Source: Phytophthora quininea
Taxonomy: Eukaryota > Oomycota > Peronosporomycetes > Peronosporales > Peronosporaceae
Direction: 5' to 3'
Assembly (NCBI GenBank): GCA_011947345.1
Contig: JAAVTG010000128.1
Location: forward strand, 1 to 64,000
Length of the DNA stretch: 64,000 nt
Shown: positions 33,592-45,523 of the stretch, one piece after another
How positions within the stretch are numbered: the first letter of the stretch is position 1
Layout of the letters: the number at the start of each line of letters is the position of its first letter
Position numbers and translations under genes: made by a program
Notes under the pieces: model-generated
What the model saw: only the letters and a program-made list of their open reading frames with translations
Told to the model about the DNA's origin: nothing
Databases searched by the model: none

Positions 33592-34854
33592 CTAGTGTCT
33601 CAACGCCTTGCATCGCTTTACAGCTGGGGCAGCGGTCACCGAAGGCGTAGCAGTAGTAGCAACTGGAGTTGCCTCCGATTGAGTCGACCCTTCCGAAGCC
33701 ACCGGTGCGGTAGTGGTGGTGGCTTTCGTAGAGGTAGATGCCGGGGCTGTCGTGGTTGGGGTCTCAGTTGCAACCGGTGCCGTTGTTGATGGAGCTCCAG
33801 TCGTGGCCGGTGCCGTTGTAGACGGAGCTTCAGTCGTCGCCAATGCCGTTGTAGACAGAGCTTCGATCGTCGCCGGTGCCGTCGTGGAAGGAGCTTCTGT
33901 CGTGGCCGGCGCTGTCGTCGATGGAGCTTCTGTCGTTTGCTCTGAGACCGACCCCGACGTCGAATTCGTCGCCGTCTGCGTGGATCCGTCGCCGCTCGGA
34001 ATCGTCACCTTCTGCGTTCCATCCGTGGTGAAGCAGCCAAAGTGTTTCTCGTACTCGGCACCCGTGTAGCTTACGGTGGTGTCGTACATCATGAACCAGT
34101 ACGACTGCCCCACCGTCTTGGACCACGACACGTAGTCGTTCAGGTACTGCTGCTGGTTCTGGATCGACGGCACGTTGCCTTGGTAGTTCTCGCCTTCCGA
34201 CGGCCAGCCAGTCTCCGTCAGGTGCAGCTTGCTCGAGTCGTACTTCGCTGTCATTTGAGCCCATTGCGCCTCGAGCTTCTGGATCGACGTCTGGTCACTG
34301 GAGGTGAAGAATGGGTAGATGTTGACACCGATCACGTCGCACGCCGCCTCTAGCGTTGCAGCGCCGTCGGCATTGAGCCACTCGCTGATGCGCTGCACCG
34401 AGCCGACGGGGGTGTTGCCGACACAAGCTTTAACCGTCTTAATGTGCTGGGCCAACGTCCCGGCATCGAACGACCCGTAGCCGTTGTTTTGAAGGTCTTC
34501 ATTGCCGACGTAGACCGCTTCGACCGCGTCCGGGTTGGCGCTGTAGCCGCTGCAGACTGCCTGGATCTCCGAGTCGATTTGTGAGGCATCCGAAAGCTGC
34601 ACGCCGACCGCAATCTTGATCCCTGCCTTGGCGGCAGCCGTGATCGCATTGACCGTGCCGAATTGCGCCTGCCAAGTGCGGACGCAGGAAAAGTGCTCTG
34701 CCACCTGGGCGAAGTCCTTGGCGACAACGGCGTCGTCGACGGAGCTGTGGTGCCACGGAGCGTAGCCGACACCAGTCGAGAGAGGCCCGGCGTTGGCGAC
34801 CCCGACCGCAATTGCAGCAAAGACCGCGACATTGACGCCGGAGGTGAACACCAT
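33592..34854 (-). CDS. Secreted GH17 beta-1,3-glucanase with T/A-rich tail (copy 2)
   Basis: Intact, 420 residues. Signal peptide 1-22. Catalytic candidates are E119 (VYVGNED, acid/base) and E214 (LTETGWPS, nucleophile), which is the spacing expected in GH17. The N-terminal motif reads GVGYAPWHH, with Gly where the three neighbours have Cys (GVCYAPWHH). The tail from about 300 on is built of an 11-residue repeat ([11 protein letters not shown]), then [13 protein letters not shown], ending VKRCKALRH. It likely acts outside the cell on wall or host callose beta-1,3-glucan. Which of the two cannot be told from sequence. Confidence 0.9.
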   Translation of the reverse strand: MVFTSGVNVAVFAAIAVGVANAGPLSTGVGYAPWHHSSVDDAVVAKDFAQVAEHFSCVRTWQAQFGTVNAITAAAKAGIKIAVGVQLSDASQIDSEIQAVCSGYSANPDAVEAVYVGNEDLQNNGYGSFDAGTLAQHIKTVKACVGNTPVGSVQRISEWLNADGAATLEAACDVIGVNIYPFFTSSDQTSIQKLEAQWAQMTAKYDSSKLHLTETGWPSEGENYQGNVPSIQNQQQYLNDYVSWSKTVGQSYWFMMYDTTVSYTGAEYEKHFGCFTTDGTQKVTIPSGDGSTQTATNSTSGSVSEQTTEAPSTTAPATTEAPSTTAPATIEALSTTALATTEAPSTTAPATTGAPSTTAPVATETPTTTAPASTSTKATTTTAPVASEGSTQSEATPVATTATPSVTAAPAVKRCKALRH

Positions 34855-34893
34855 CGTTGGGGCTTTGAGTTGGAGACTTTGGTGCTTGCTGGC

Positions 34894-34907
34894 AAGATAA
34901 GAAGTGA
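34894..34907 (-). promoter_or_regulatory. Possible oomycete initiator for GH17 copy 2
   Basis: Minus strand reads TCACTTCTTATCTT, matching the TCAYTYY core and part of the flanking element, 40 bp before the start codon. This match is weaker than at copies 3 and 4. Confidence 0.4.
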
Positions 34908-35579
34908 ATGCGCTCTGCGTCTCCGAGCTCGCGGCTCATTTACAGAGAGACACAAGCTGCAAGGAGTCGGAATGAATTCGGTAGCGGCGCAACAAGCTCT
35001 GGAGAATGAGTTGACTCACGTCCACGCGGGTTCAGCGAAAACTGGTGCTGTGGCCGAACGGCCGTGGACTTTCACTACTTGCTGCTGGACAAGGCCCACA
35101 GGAGCTCGAAAGACTTCCTGATATCATCTCAGAGCCGTCCGGAAGGAGCCCGCAGCTGGGGACACGACACCCTCCCGGAGATGAAGTCGAAGTTTCGTCG
35201 TCGTTGCATTGAATCGTTTCGATAAAGCAGCAAGATGGCTAAGCTTCGGCGTCGAACACGAGACATCTAACGAACTACACCAGACTGGTGAGGAGGAAGC
35301 GGTCTTGAGAGGCTTGCAGGAAGATGAAACGGTGAGAATGGGATCGTGTCCTACATAAGCACTAAATGTAAAGCAATATCTCAAGACAGCCTACCCGAAG
35401 AAGAAGAGGTGGCTCTGTTCCTCACGAAGTCGGGGAAGAGCGTGCATTCGACAAGAGAAAAATTGTACAAACGCAGTATGTTCTTTTTCGTTTTAACCAC
35501 CACAACTAACTGCTTCTACATCGCACGCGCTGTAGGAATTCAACGTTAAGGCTCGAGCTGCAAAACTAAGCCGTCACAC
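34908..35579. other. Spacer between GH17 copies 2 and 3
   Basis: About 670 bp, no recognisable gene or repeat. Confidence 0.4.
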
Positions 35580-36859
35580 TTACATCGCGCAGTCCTTCTT
35601 CCCCGATTGCACCGGAGAGTCAGGAGTTCCCTGAACGACCGGGTTAGTCGCGGCGGGGGTCACAGCGGGGGTGCTCTGAGCGTGGTCGCCCCCGCAGTGG
35701 AAGCAGGCGTCGCAGCAGGTGTGCCACCGTTTTGGTCTGGGGTGTTTTGCTCGGCGGGGTTCGTCGGAGCGGGTGTGGCGGATCCTCCCTGGTTGGGTGA
35801 GGTCGGCGCAGGAGTAGCAGATCCCGGCGCAGGAGTAGCAGATCCCTGGCCAGGAGTAGCTGGCACCGGGGTTGCCCCACCGGCCGGGGAAGGAGTATGC
35901 GCTTGGCTGCCCTCGGTTCCGGTAGCTTGCGAACCTTGCTGGGTGCTGGTACCGTTGTTAGCGGCGGGAGCGCTCGTCTGGGCAGCACCGTTGCCGCCGG
36001 GGATCGTGAGCTTGGCCGACCCGTCCGAGTTAAAGCAGCCAAAGTGCTTCTCGTACTCAGCGCCGGTGTAGCTGATGGTCGTATCGTACATCATGAACCA
36101 GTACGACTGACCCTTGCCGGACGCCCAGGTCACGTAGTCGTCCAGGAACTTTTGGGTCGTGTCCTGCGACGGCGTGTTGCCTTCGTAGTTTTCACCGGCA
36201 GTGGGCCATCCAGTCTCCGTCACTCGGATCTTGTCGGCGCCGAACTTGGCCACGATCTGCTGGTACTGAATGTCAAGCTTCTCGGCCGGGGTCTGACCAC
36301 CGTTGGTGAAGAACGGGTAGATATTGACACCGAAAATATCGCAGCCACCGGCAAGCTTGTCGATGTCCGCAGCACTGAGCCACTCGTTGATGCGCTGCAC
36401 CGTGCCGACCGGGGTGTTGCCGACGCAAGCCTTGACCTTGCTGATGTAGCCGAGGATCTGGTCGGCGCTGTACTTGCCGAAGCCGTTGTTCAGCAGGTTC
36501 TCGTTGCCGACGTACACCGCCTCCACCGAGCCGGGGTTCTTGGCGTAGCCGTCGCACACGGCCTGGATTTGGCCGTCGATGCCACCTTCGTCGCCCATCT
36601 GCACACCGACAGCGACCTTGATTCCGGCGGCAGCGGCGAGGTCGATGACGTTGACGCCACTGAAGATCGCCTCGAACGTGCGGAAGCTCGAGAAGTACTT
36701 GGCCACCACATCGAGGTCGGATTTGACCACGTCGTACGTGACAGAGGAGTGGTGCCACGGAGCGTAGCAGACACCATTCGACAGAGCGCCGGCGTCGGCG
36801 GCACCGACGGCGATCGCCGCCATCAACGCAAACACACTTTTGTACGTCGTGCACACCAT
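35580..36859 (-). CDS. Secreted GH17 beta-1,3-glucanase with P/A/T-rich tail (copy 3)
   Basis: Start [23 protein letters not shown] at 36859, a good signal peptide. The GH17 core has [17 protein letters not shown] (acid/base), [14 protein letters not shown] (nucleophile) and [15 protein letters not shown]. The tail is Pro/Ala/Thr-rich ([20 protein letters not shown]). One base added in the C run near 35690 extends the frame to KKDCAM at 35580. Copy 4 ends NCAM, so a conserved C-terminal C-A-M supports this end. Length 426. A strong initiator match lies upstream. Confidence 0.87.
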
Positions 36860-36921
36860 TGTTGTAGATAGAAGATGGTGGTGGTGAAGTGCTGAGAGTA
36901 GTTTCCTTGTGCGAGACGAGG

Positions 36922-36938
36922 AGAAATGGAGAATGAGC
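36922..36938 (-). promoter_or_regulatory. Oomycete initiator element of GH17 copy 3
   Basis: Minus strand reads GCTCATTCTCCATTTCT, an almost exact match to the oomycete initiator plus flanking element. It lies 63-79 bp before the start codon. Confidence 0.75.
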
Positions 36939-37480
36939 TGAAGTTCTCACCGGTTCTGAGGACGCTGAAGGAGGAGGAAGCCGTGTCGGTGTGCTGTTCG
37001 AACTGCGGGTAAGAGACCTTGCAGAGCCTGGAGACAGCCGTCCACATGGATGTCCATGCGGTGGTGGCGAAAGGCTCGGCACCTAGCTGCAAGGCTTGCA
37101 ATGTCAGAGACGACAGTGGGCAGTGGGCCATCTGGTCGGGAACACCGTAGTGGCGACCAAAATGACGCCACATAAGCTGCCACATGCCCTCGCCAAGCTG
37201 GATTCCCGAATATTGGAGACCGTAGACATTAGACCACCTGCCCGACGTTCTAAGAACCACCGATGAAAGACGGTCGACGTACGCACGACACGAACAAGAA
37301 CCTCTGCATGTATGATACTGACTGGTCACTACATGTAGAAGTACTAGTAGAAGACTACGTCAGATAAAAAAATCTATACACTTCTTACTGTTGAAAGCTC
37401 AATGCATTCGAACATCTCCATCAAAACTAGATCACTCCCTCTACGGAGAGCCAACATGCACGTGACGCTGGTAGGTCCAT
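36939..37480. other. Spacer between GH17 copies 3 and 4
   Basis: About 540 bp with no supported gene. Confidence 0.4.
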
Positions 37481-38719
37481 TTACATGGCGCAGTTAGCAG
37501 AGTTCGACGTGGTGGTGGTAGCGGCCGGGGTAACCGTAGGGGCATCCGTGGTCGTCTCCTCTTCCTCCGAGGCACTGGCGTCCACCGACGTGGAAGTGGT
37601 GGGGGCGGGCGTGGCCGTCTCCTCTTCCTCCGAGGCGCTGGCGTCCACCGACGTGTAAGTGGTGGGGGCGGGCGTGGTCGTCTCGGTCTGCTGCTGGGTC
37701 GAGTCGTCCGTGGTGGTGGACGCCGAGCTCTGCGTGGTCTGCTGCGTGGTGTCCTCCGACGTCGACGACTGCGTGGTCTGCTGGGTAGTGTCGTCGCTGG
37801 TAGACGAGGTGGTGGACGTGGTGGTCGTCGTCGTGGCAGCCGAGCCGCTGCCGCCGGGGATGGTGACGTGGGCGACCATGTCGTCGCCGAACACACCAAA
37901 GTGCTTCTCGTACTCGGCGCCCGTGTAGCTCACGGTCGTGTCGTACATCATGAACCAGTAGCTCGACTGCACGCTGCCCGACCAGGTGGCCCAGTCGTCC
38001 AGATACTGCTGCATGCCGTCGTACGACGGGCTGTTGCCCTCGTAGTCCTCGCCCTCGTAGGGCCAACCGGTCTCGGTCAGATGCATAGTGCTCTCGTCGT
38101 AGCCGGCGTCGAGCATCTGCTGCCACTGCGCCTCGAGCTTGGTCACCGACGAGTCGTCGCCCGACGTGAAGAACGGGTAGATGTTGACGCCGATGATATC
38201 GCAGGCGGCCTTGAGCGTGGACGCGCCGTCGGCGTTCAGCCACTCGTTGATGCGCTGCACGGAGCCGACGGGCACCGAGTTGCTGGTGCACGACTTGACC
38301 TGCGAGATGTAGCCGGCCAGCGTGTCGGCGGAGAACGTGCCGAAGTCGTCGTTCACGAGGTCCTCGTTGCCGACGTAGACAGCCTCGATGGCGTCCGGGT
38401 ACGACGAGTAGCCGTCGCACACGGCCTGGATCTCCGAGTCGATGGCGGACGAGTCGCTCAGCTGCACGCCCACGGCCACCTTGAGGCCGGCGTTGGCCGC
38501 CGTCTCGATGACGTTGATGCCGCTGTACTGCGCCTGGAAGGAGCGGAAGCTCGTGAAGTACTCGGCGATCTGCGCCATATCGGTGGCCAGCACGTCGCTG
38601 GTCACGGAGTCGTGGTGCCACGGCGCGTAGCAGACACCGGGCAGGGTGCCGGCCTGCGCGTTGTTCAGGGCGAGCGCCGCCAGCAGAATCGCCACAGTCT
38701 TGTAGGAAGTGCACACCAT
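37481..38719 (-). CDS. Secreted GH17 beta-1,3-glucanase with T/E-rich tail (copy 4)
   Basis: Intact, 412 residues from [23 protein letters not shown]; an in-frame ATG two codons earlier is also possible. GH17 core: [17 protein letters not shown] (acid/base), [17 protein letters not shown] (nucleophile) and [15 protein letters not shown]. The tail differs from its neighbours: Thr/Gln-rich TTQQTTQSS repeats, then two copies of a 20-residue acidic unit ([13 protein letters not shown]), ending SNSANCAM. The GC content is high compared with copies 1 and 2. The acidic tail might bind cations or wall proteins, which is inference. Confidence 0.9.
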   Translation of the reverse strand: MVCTSYKTVAILLAALALNNAQAGTLPGVCYAPWHHDSVTSDVLATDMAQIAEYFTSFRSFQAQYSGINVIETAANAGLKVAVGVQLSDSSAIDSEIQAVCDGYSSYPDAIEAVYVGNEDLVNDDFGTFSADTLAGYISQVKSCTSNSVPVGSVQRINEWLNADGASTLKAACDIIGVNIYPFFTSGDDSSVTKLEAQWQQMLDAGYDESTMHLTETGWPYEGEDYEGNSPSYDGMQQYLDDWATWSGSVQSSYWFMMYDTTVSYTGAEYEKHFGVFGDDMVAHVTIPGGSGSAATTTTTTSTTSSTSDDTTQQTTQSSTSEDTTQQTTQSSASTTTDDSTQQQTETTTPAPTTYTSVDASASEEEETATPAPTTSTSVDASASEEEETTTDAPTVTPAATTTTSNSANCAM

Positions 38720-38774
38720 TGTCAATGGAGAGAGATCGAGAGCAATTCGTCGAGGTGTCTAGGCGAGCGAGCGC

Positions 38775-38790
38775 GAATTGAGGAGTGAGC
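38775..38790 (-). promoter_or_regulatory. Oomycete initiator element of GH17 copy 4
   Basis: Minus strand reads GCTCACTCCTCAATTC, a good match to the oomycete initiator and flanking promoter region, 56-71 bp before the start codon. Confidence 0.7.
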
Positions 38791-39931
38791 TGGAGGAGGA
38801 CGAGCAGCGGTCTCATAAAGGCACGACTGCCGGGTGAGGTGATACGATGACCGCGAGAACGGTGCGTAGAGGGCCCCAAAGATACTCGCGGAAGTGCCCC
38901 ACACATCCGTTGAGCGCCGCGAGCCAATCGCGCCGACGGTGAAGGAACCGAGCAGCACACCAGATGGCTCTCAGACTTTTTGACAATCGACACGTCGGAC
39001 GATTCAGTTCGAGTAGCCGGTTCGCCATCACAAGTCCGGCGTGATACGATCCGAGTCGTCGCCGACGCTTCTCGAAACGATCGCCACAGTCAAAGACGTT
39101 GACGCCCGCAAGCACGCTTGATGATTTCCGCCGCTCTTGGCTCCCATCTACCGCGACGCAAGTGCCTGCCGAGTCGATTTCGTGGCGCTGGAGTGTTTGA
39201 TCAGCTTTCTGCCAGCACCGGGCCCAGATGGCCACACGTCCGACAGCTGGACCGCGGGGTTTGTGGGCCGTGGCGGGTCGCTTGCGCGATGTCGCGACGA
39301 GAGCGCGAGCGGCACCAAGACGCTCTTGAGGTGCTGGGCTCGCTTGCAGATTTGCTCGAGATGCCGGGGATAATCCACGCCGAAAATGCAGCGGCGTTAC
39401 CCCCATCCACCGAGGATTGAGAGGTGTCGATCTGCCGATGGACACTGAAAGCTGCCGGTGTCGGTCGTGGTTGTCCACTTCTAGTACAGCGGCGAGCACA
39501 ACAGCAGTTTTACAAATACATTCGGACACCGGTTGCTAAGGAAAAAAGAAATTCGGTGTCTCTACGTTCGTACGAGTTGCTGTCCGATTGTCGGCGCGTT
39601 GGCTCTCGAACCATCCTGACGTGGTCATGCTCGACATGAGATGGTGGCCACACTTTTTGGTCGGGGCTGTTATCTCGAGCCAAGTTGGAAGTAACAAGGC
39701 GACATGATTTCACTCTGCTGCTGCGGAACGGCAGGTGTGCGAAGGAGCCACTGGCGCACGCGTTGGCAACGTTGCGAGCAGCGGAAGAACCTTCACATCA
39801 GCAGCGACATACGCTGCGAGTCGCACGAACACAGGCCGAATGCTGTGCGTGCCGCACGCCATGATCGACCGCTTTTCCTGCTCGAAACACAACGTTCTTT
39901 TGGTCGTGATACTTTTTTCATGGAGTATCCA
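38791..39931. other. Intergenic region between GH17 and ankyrin clusters
   Basis: About 1.1 kb. A 238-codon open frame on the minus strand (38813-39529) has no recognisable domain and mixed composition; I do not annotate it. No RNA gene was seen. Confidence 0.4.
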
Positions 39932-42900
39932 CTACAACAGCCTCAAAACCCACGGAACGAGAAGCAGTGCAGGTCGACGCTGGAAGAACTTACTTCCAAA
40001 GCAAGCCCCGTTCTCCAGTAGCAACGCTACAACATCGTAATGATCCCGAGACAGAGCTGCCACGAGCGGTCTCGCACCTGCAAGGTTCGCCAACCTCACA
40101 TCTGCACCACACACCAGCAGTAACTTTGCAACAGCAGTATGGCCATTCAGAGCCGCCCAAAAGAGCGGACTATTGCCGTACTCGTCTTGGAAATCAATCG
40201 TCGCCCCCGCAGCTATAAGAATTTCAACAGCGGCGACGTGCCCCATCTCGCTTGCAACTCGCAACGCAGTGGCTTTTTGAGGACCGACAGTGCTGACATC
40301 CGCCCCATTTAGAAGCGCTGCGACGATATCGGCGTCCCCTTCCACGCTGCGTTCAAGAGCGGAATGCCTCCATTTTTATTCGCTAAAGTCACAGACGCAC
40401 CTCGCTCCAGCAAGAGCTCGACCATCGCCGCATCTCCACCCAAGATCGCCACCATGAGTGGACTGTTGCCAAGTTCATCGACCAAATCAATTGCTGCACC
40501 AAAGTCAACGAGAACTTTGGCAGCTTCGAGTTTCCCCAACTCGGACGCAAGTCGCAGAGCAGTAGCTCGGCTTGGTCCTTGGTAATCAATGCTCACTCCT
40601 TGTCTAAGTAGGAACACAATAGCATCGACATTGTCGGTGACGGCAGCGGTCATCAGCGGTGTCATACCTGCGGTGTTGGCCACGTTGAGTGATGCTCCGC
40701 TTTCAAGTAGCATCTCCAGAATCGCCATGTTACCACCTGTAATACTGAACAGGAGTGGTGTGTTGCCCAACGCATCCTGCAGATCAACCGACGCGCCGTT
40801 TGCTGAGAGCAATGCTGCGATGTCGTAGTGACCTCCTTGGGCAGCATACGACAGGGGCTATGGCCTTCTTTGTCTTGCAAATCGACCGCCGCACCGGATT
40901 CAACGAGGCGTTGCACTGCTTCGAGCTTCCCAGCGAAAGCTGCGACGTGGAGCACCGTGACTCCGTTGGGGTCTTGCTGGTCGACTTGAGCCTTGTCAGC
41001 AGCAACGGAATCAGTTCGACTCGATCATGCGTCACAGCCAACATCAACGGCGTCGCGTCCGCATTGTTAACCACGTCCGTTGCTGCTCCGCTTTCAAGCA
41101 GAAGCTTTACGATATCTGATGACCATTTTGGACAGATGCAGCGAGAGGGGTATAGCCATCTTCATCAGATAAATCAAGAGCAGCACCGTGATCAATGAGG
41201 AGCTGAACAACATCAAATGCTTCTACGTCGCAAGCCATTCGAAGAGCAGTGAGTCGGCCAGGACCTTCCAGGTCTACGGCGGCTCCTTTTTCAAGTAGCA
41301 CGGCAACGACATCCACGTGGCCTTTGACTGCAGCTGCCATCAGTGGAGTCACCTTGCTGTTGTTGCTCAAATCCACGGATGCGCCATGTTCCATTAGAAA
41401 AGTGGCTAACAAAGTGAAACCAAAGCTAGCTGCTCCGATAAGCGGAGTGTCGCCGTTGTTATCTCCCAAGTCGATGCTAGCACCAAACTCAAGAAGGAGT
41501 TCTGGAATGTCGCGTCGCTCTTCCACACAAGCAATCACTAAAGCTGTAGTGCCTTCCACTCCCTTCTCATCAACATTTGCACCTCGCTCCAGCAGCAGCT
41601 TTATCATTTCAAAATGTGAGTTTGCTGTCGCGCAGTGCAAAAGTGACATACCCTGAAGGTTTGAAACCCCAATAGACGCTCCTCTGTCGAGTAGTAACTT
41701 CACCATAGCTAACTGACTCGTCTTAACAGCCAGCATCAATGGAGTGTTGCCCTTTCATCCAATAAGTCGGTAGCTGCTCCATGCTGAAGCAGTAACTGGA
41801 CTACATCGCTGTGTTCATTCACTACAGCCATCATCAACGGACTTGCGCCATTATTGTTAGTCAAATTCGCAGACGCACCACATTCCAACAGGAATTTTGC
41901 AACGGGATAGTGCCCACTATCCGCAGCGCGAGACAACGACGAGTTCCCTTCGTCATCGGCCAAATCGAAGGCCGCTCCGTGCTCCACTAGCACTCTTACG
42001 ACATCTTGGTGCCCAAACTCGGCTGCAGCTCTCAATGCCGTCGCGCCATTCGGACCCGCTCTGTCGATATCATCAACCTTATCCAGAAGGACGGAGAGAA
42101 TAGAAGTGTTGCCGTGCACCGAGGCGTACATGAGCGGGGTCACACCGACATTATTCGCCATGTCAACAGAAGCGCCTCTTTCGAGCAACAAGTTTACCAC
42201 ATCATCGTGGCCGCTCATGCTAGCATTCATGAAAGCATTATCCCCGTTTTCATCTTGCAAGTCGATAGCAGCCCCACTATCCAGCAGCACGCGGACATCA
42301 TCTAGCTGCCCCTGCGAGCAAGCGAAATGCAAAGCAGTGACTCCGTTGGGTATTCCGCGATTCACATCCGCTCCTTTTGGATCAGTAACTTGATGATATC
42401 CGTGTGGCCAGCAACGGCCGCAGTAAAAGCGGCGTCCAGCCTCGACTGTCCGTCATGTTTACTGCCTCTGTGCTCTTTAAAAGAGACTCGACAAGTTTTA
42501 ATTTGCCTTGCTCGCATGCGATCCGTAGAGCTGTGTCACCGTTTCGATGCTTCTGGTCGATTTCCGTGGCAATACTCTCCGTCGAATGGTCCGATGACAC
42601 GTCTTGCGCTAAGTTACCAAGTTCCTGAGCGGGATCTTCCATCTTCGGCTCAACCCGTTCGTAGATCAGCTGAACAAACTCTGGGTACCCACTAAAATAT
42701 GCCACCGTCAGTGGCGGCCAATTCATGTAGTCTCCGCACAAATTAATGTCTGCTCCGTTGTCTAAGAGGATCCGAACGACCTCCAATCGCTTGTGCCAAA
42801 CGGCAGTCAGTAGCGCCGTGCTTCCACTTGGTAGACGTCTATCAATTTGAGCGCCTTGGTTGTAAAGGAACTGAACGATATTGGAGAAACCCAGTTGTGC

Positions 42901-45418
42901 TGCTGTGATCAACGGAGTGTAGCCGTCGTTGTCTGCCAATTCAATGTCGGCCCCACCATGGACGAGAGCCATCGCTACCTCATATTGACCGTGCTCGCAC
43001 GCAGTATTCAGAGCGGTCGCTCCGTTGGGTTGCTGCTTGTCGACCTCTGCCCCCAAGGTAAGTAACGTCTCCACCACATCTAAATGCCCTCGCTCGGCAG
43101 CTCTCATCAACGGTGTCCAACCATCGATACTCGCCAAATCTGTCGCTGCTCCAAGGTCTACGAGAAGTTTTACAGCATCTGCACTCCCTTGATTGCCGCC
43201 CAGACAAGCGGGCTCTTATGTTCGTCGCCTTCTGAATCCAATTCAGCGCCGTATTTCACGAGAGACTCGATAGCGTCGACGTTCCCATTTTGAGACGCTG
43301 CAGTAAGTGCCGTACCTCCATTAACCGCTTGTTTGGTAACATCCGCTCCCTTTTCCAGAAGTATCTCGACCGCGTTTGAATTTCCCGTGGCTGACGCAGC
43401 CATGAGTGGCGTCAGCCCCACCTTGTCTGCTGCATCAACTTCTGCACCACTTGCTGTCAACAACTTGACCATCCCAACGTCGCCGTTTATTGCACCAGTC
43501 AACAGAGGTGTTCGACCATCCTTGTTTGGTTTATCTACAGAAGCTGCGTGCTGAATGAGCACACGGGCCGCCGCAAGATTTTCGGAATCACTTGCGATAA
43601 AGAGAGCGGTTCGCCCCATAAAATCCTGCTTGTCAATATTTGCTCCGTTCTTGATCAGCAGTTCCACCACCTCAGCGTTACCGCCCATCACTGAAAACAA
43701 TAACGGAGTGCAGCTTTCGTTGCTCATTTCGTTGACTGATGCTCCATGGTCCAGCAATAATGCCACGAGATCAGCACGACCAGACCCAGCTGCAAGCATG
43801 AGTGCGTTAATGCCATCCCGGTCTTGGGCGTCCACTGCTGCCCCATGCTCGAGAATCGTTTCCACTACCTGGCGCGGGTCTGCGTTTTCGTCTGTAATCA
43901 GACCCATTTTGATCAAAGCTGCTACTACTTCGGCGTTGCTGGACGAAATGCCTTTGATGAGGGCTGTTTGGCCGCAGGTATCCTTCAAATTTAGTGATGC
44001 ACCATGGGATAACAACAAGCTTAACACAGTTTCATCACCACGGAGCGCAGCATTCATGAGCGGTGTAGCGTCTTCATTATTTGTAGAATCCACGACTGCG
44101 CCTCGATTCAGAAGCAATTCCACAACCGCAGAGTGACCTTTTGAGCCGCCATCATCAAAGCAGAATTACCCTCCGTATCCGACAAGTCAATTGCTGCGCC
44201 ACGATCCAACAGCAGCTCCACCACTTCTAGTTGTCCTGTTTCGCTGGCCAGCCGCAACGCCGTACACCCAACACGACCTCTTTGGTCAATGTTGGCTCCG
44301 TGTTGCAGCAATATCGGCAGCATACCGACATGGCCGCGAATGGAAGCAACCATCAACGGGGTGAAGCCTTCATCGTTTACTTTGTTAGCATCAGCGCCAC
44401 CTTCCAGGAGAATCGCCACCGCAGGTTCCTGACCATTGTAAACAGCCCACCAGAGAGAACTCTTCCCCTCCTTGTCCACCAAGTCAACCGAGGCCCCTTT
44501 ATCCAGCAACAGCTTCACCACATCAGCTTGACCGACCATCGCAGCGGCCACAAGTGGGGTCGCTCCTCGGATGTTCGCCACTTCCAGCGAAGCCCCGTGT
44601 CCCACCAAGAGCTCCGCAATCCTTACATGTCCAAAATTCGCAGCGAAGAGAAGAGGAGTGTTTCCCTCATTGTCTAGCGCGTCGATCGTTGCTCCATGTT
44701 CCAGCAGAACCTTGAGAACGTCTTCCCTCCCAAACTCGCAAGCCATTCTTAACGCCGTAGCTTCAAACTTGACACGTTCATCCACAGCAGCCCCACAGAC
44801 TAGCAACATCTTCACCACATCAACATGGCCCTCCCCTGAAGCAGCTGCAAGTGCGGTAAACCCAGTGTTGTTACATGAATCCACATCTCCACCGTTCATG
44901 GCTAGGAACTCCACAACATCGGCGTGATTCTTCACAGCAGCCCAGAACAGAGGATTGTTGGCATCTGTGTCCAATGTGTTAACGGAGGCTCCGTCCTCAA
45001 CAAGGAGCTTCACAGCTTCCAAGTGTCCTGTTTGACTAGCCGCCCGGAGAGCTGCGGATTTGCTGCTGGCGTCTGCTCCATGCTGTAGCAGTAGCCTCAC
45101 CACGTCCACGTAGCCGTTCAAAGCAGCACCAACCAAAGGAGTGACTCCATCGTCATTGGCAACGTCCACTGACGCGCCGTTTTCCAACAAGAAATGGACG
45201 ACATCCACGTGGCCGTTTACACTCGCTTGAAGCAAGGGAGTACTGCCCTCCTTATCTCGACAATTGACTGGAACGCCTCGCTGGACGAGGCTTTTGACGG
45301 CGTCGAGTCGTCCGTCGGCACTGACTGAACAGAGAAAGACGTCGAGGTGATTGGCTGCAGCTACAGGACTCGAGGGGAAGCTCTCGGCATCAGGCTCGTC
45401 CAGAACGTGGCTTGACAT
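39932..45418 (-). CDS. Giant ankyrin-repeat protein (ankyrin gene A, about 1831 residues)
   Basis: The start at 45418 (MSSHVLDEPDAESFPSS) is followed by near-continuous 33-residue ankyrin repeats (for example GSTPLLQASVNGHVDVVHFL) to the stop at 39932, roughly fifty repeats. Nine frameshifts separate the fragments, near 44120, 43175, 42430, 42385, 41755, 41120, 40980, 40860 and 40340. Each is repaired by one base and continues the same ankyrin repeat; the corrected length is divisible by three. A module near 42400-43100 carries a non-ankyrin stretch with VQLIYERVEPKMEDPAQELG. There is no signal peptide or membrane segment. Ankyrin arrays bind proteins, so a cytosolic scaffold is the safe inference. 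An initiator lies just upstream. Confidence 0.85.
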
Positions 45419-45428
45419 CCTGCACGAA

Positions 45429-45446
45429 GAAACTTGAAGAATGAGC
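45429..45446 (-). promoter_or_regulatory. Oomycete initiator element of ankyrin gene A
   Basis: Minus strand reads GCTCATTCTTCAAGTTTC, close to the oomycete initiator consensus, only 11-28 bp before the start codon, implying a very short 5' UTR. The region to 45523 is shared with divergent ankyrin gene B. Confidence 0.65.
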
Positions 45447-45523
45447 CGGGGGACTACAAGTGTAGCCAATGAAGACTGGGACTGCAACGTACCCTACGGC
45501 ATGGCCAAAGCAAATCGAATCCG

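Noticed and set aside
35897..38993. Long open frames overlapping the GH17 genes (35897-36871 plus, 37868-38788 plus, 37494-38993 minus)
   Set aside because: They are shadow frames of real GH17 genes, with skewed His/Arg/Val composition and no signal peptide or domain.
38813..39529. 238-codon minus-strand open frame between GH17 and ankyrin clusters
   Set aside because: Composition is mixed and no domain or paralogue is recognisable; it overlaps the promoter region of GH17 copy 4.
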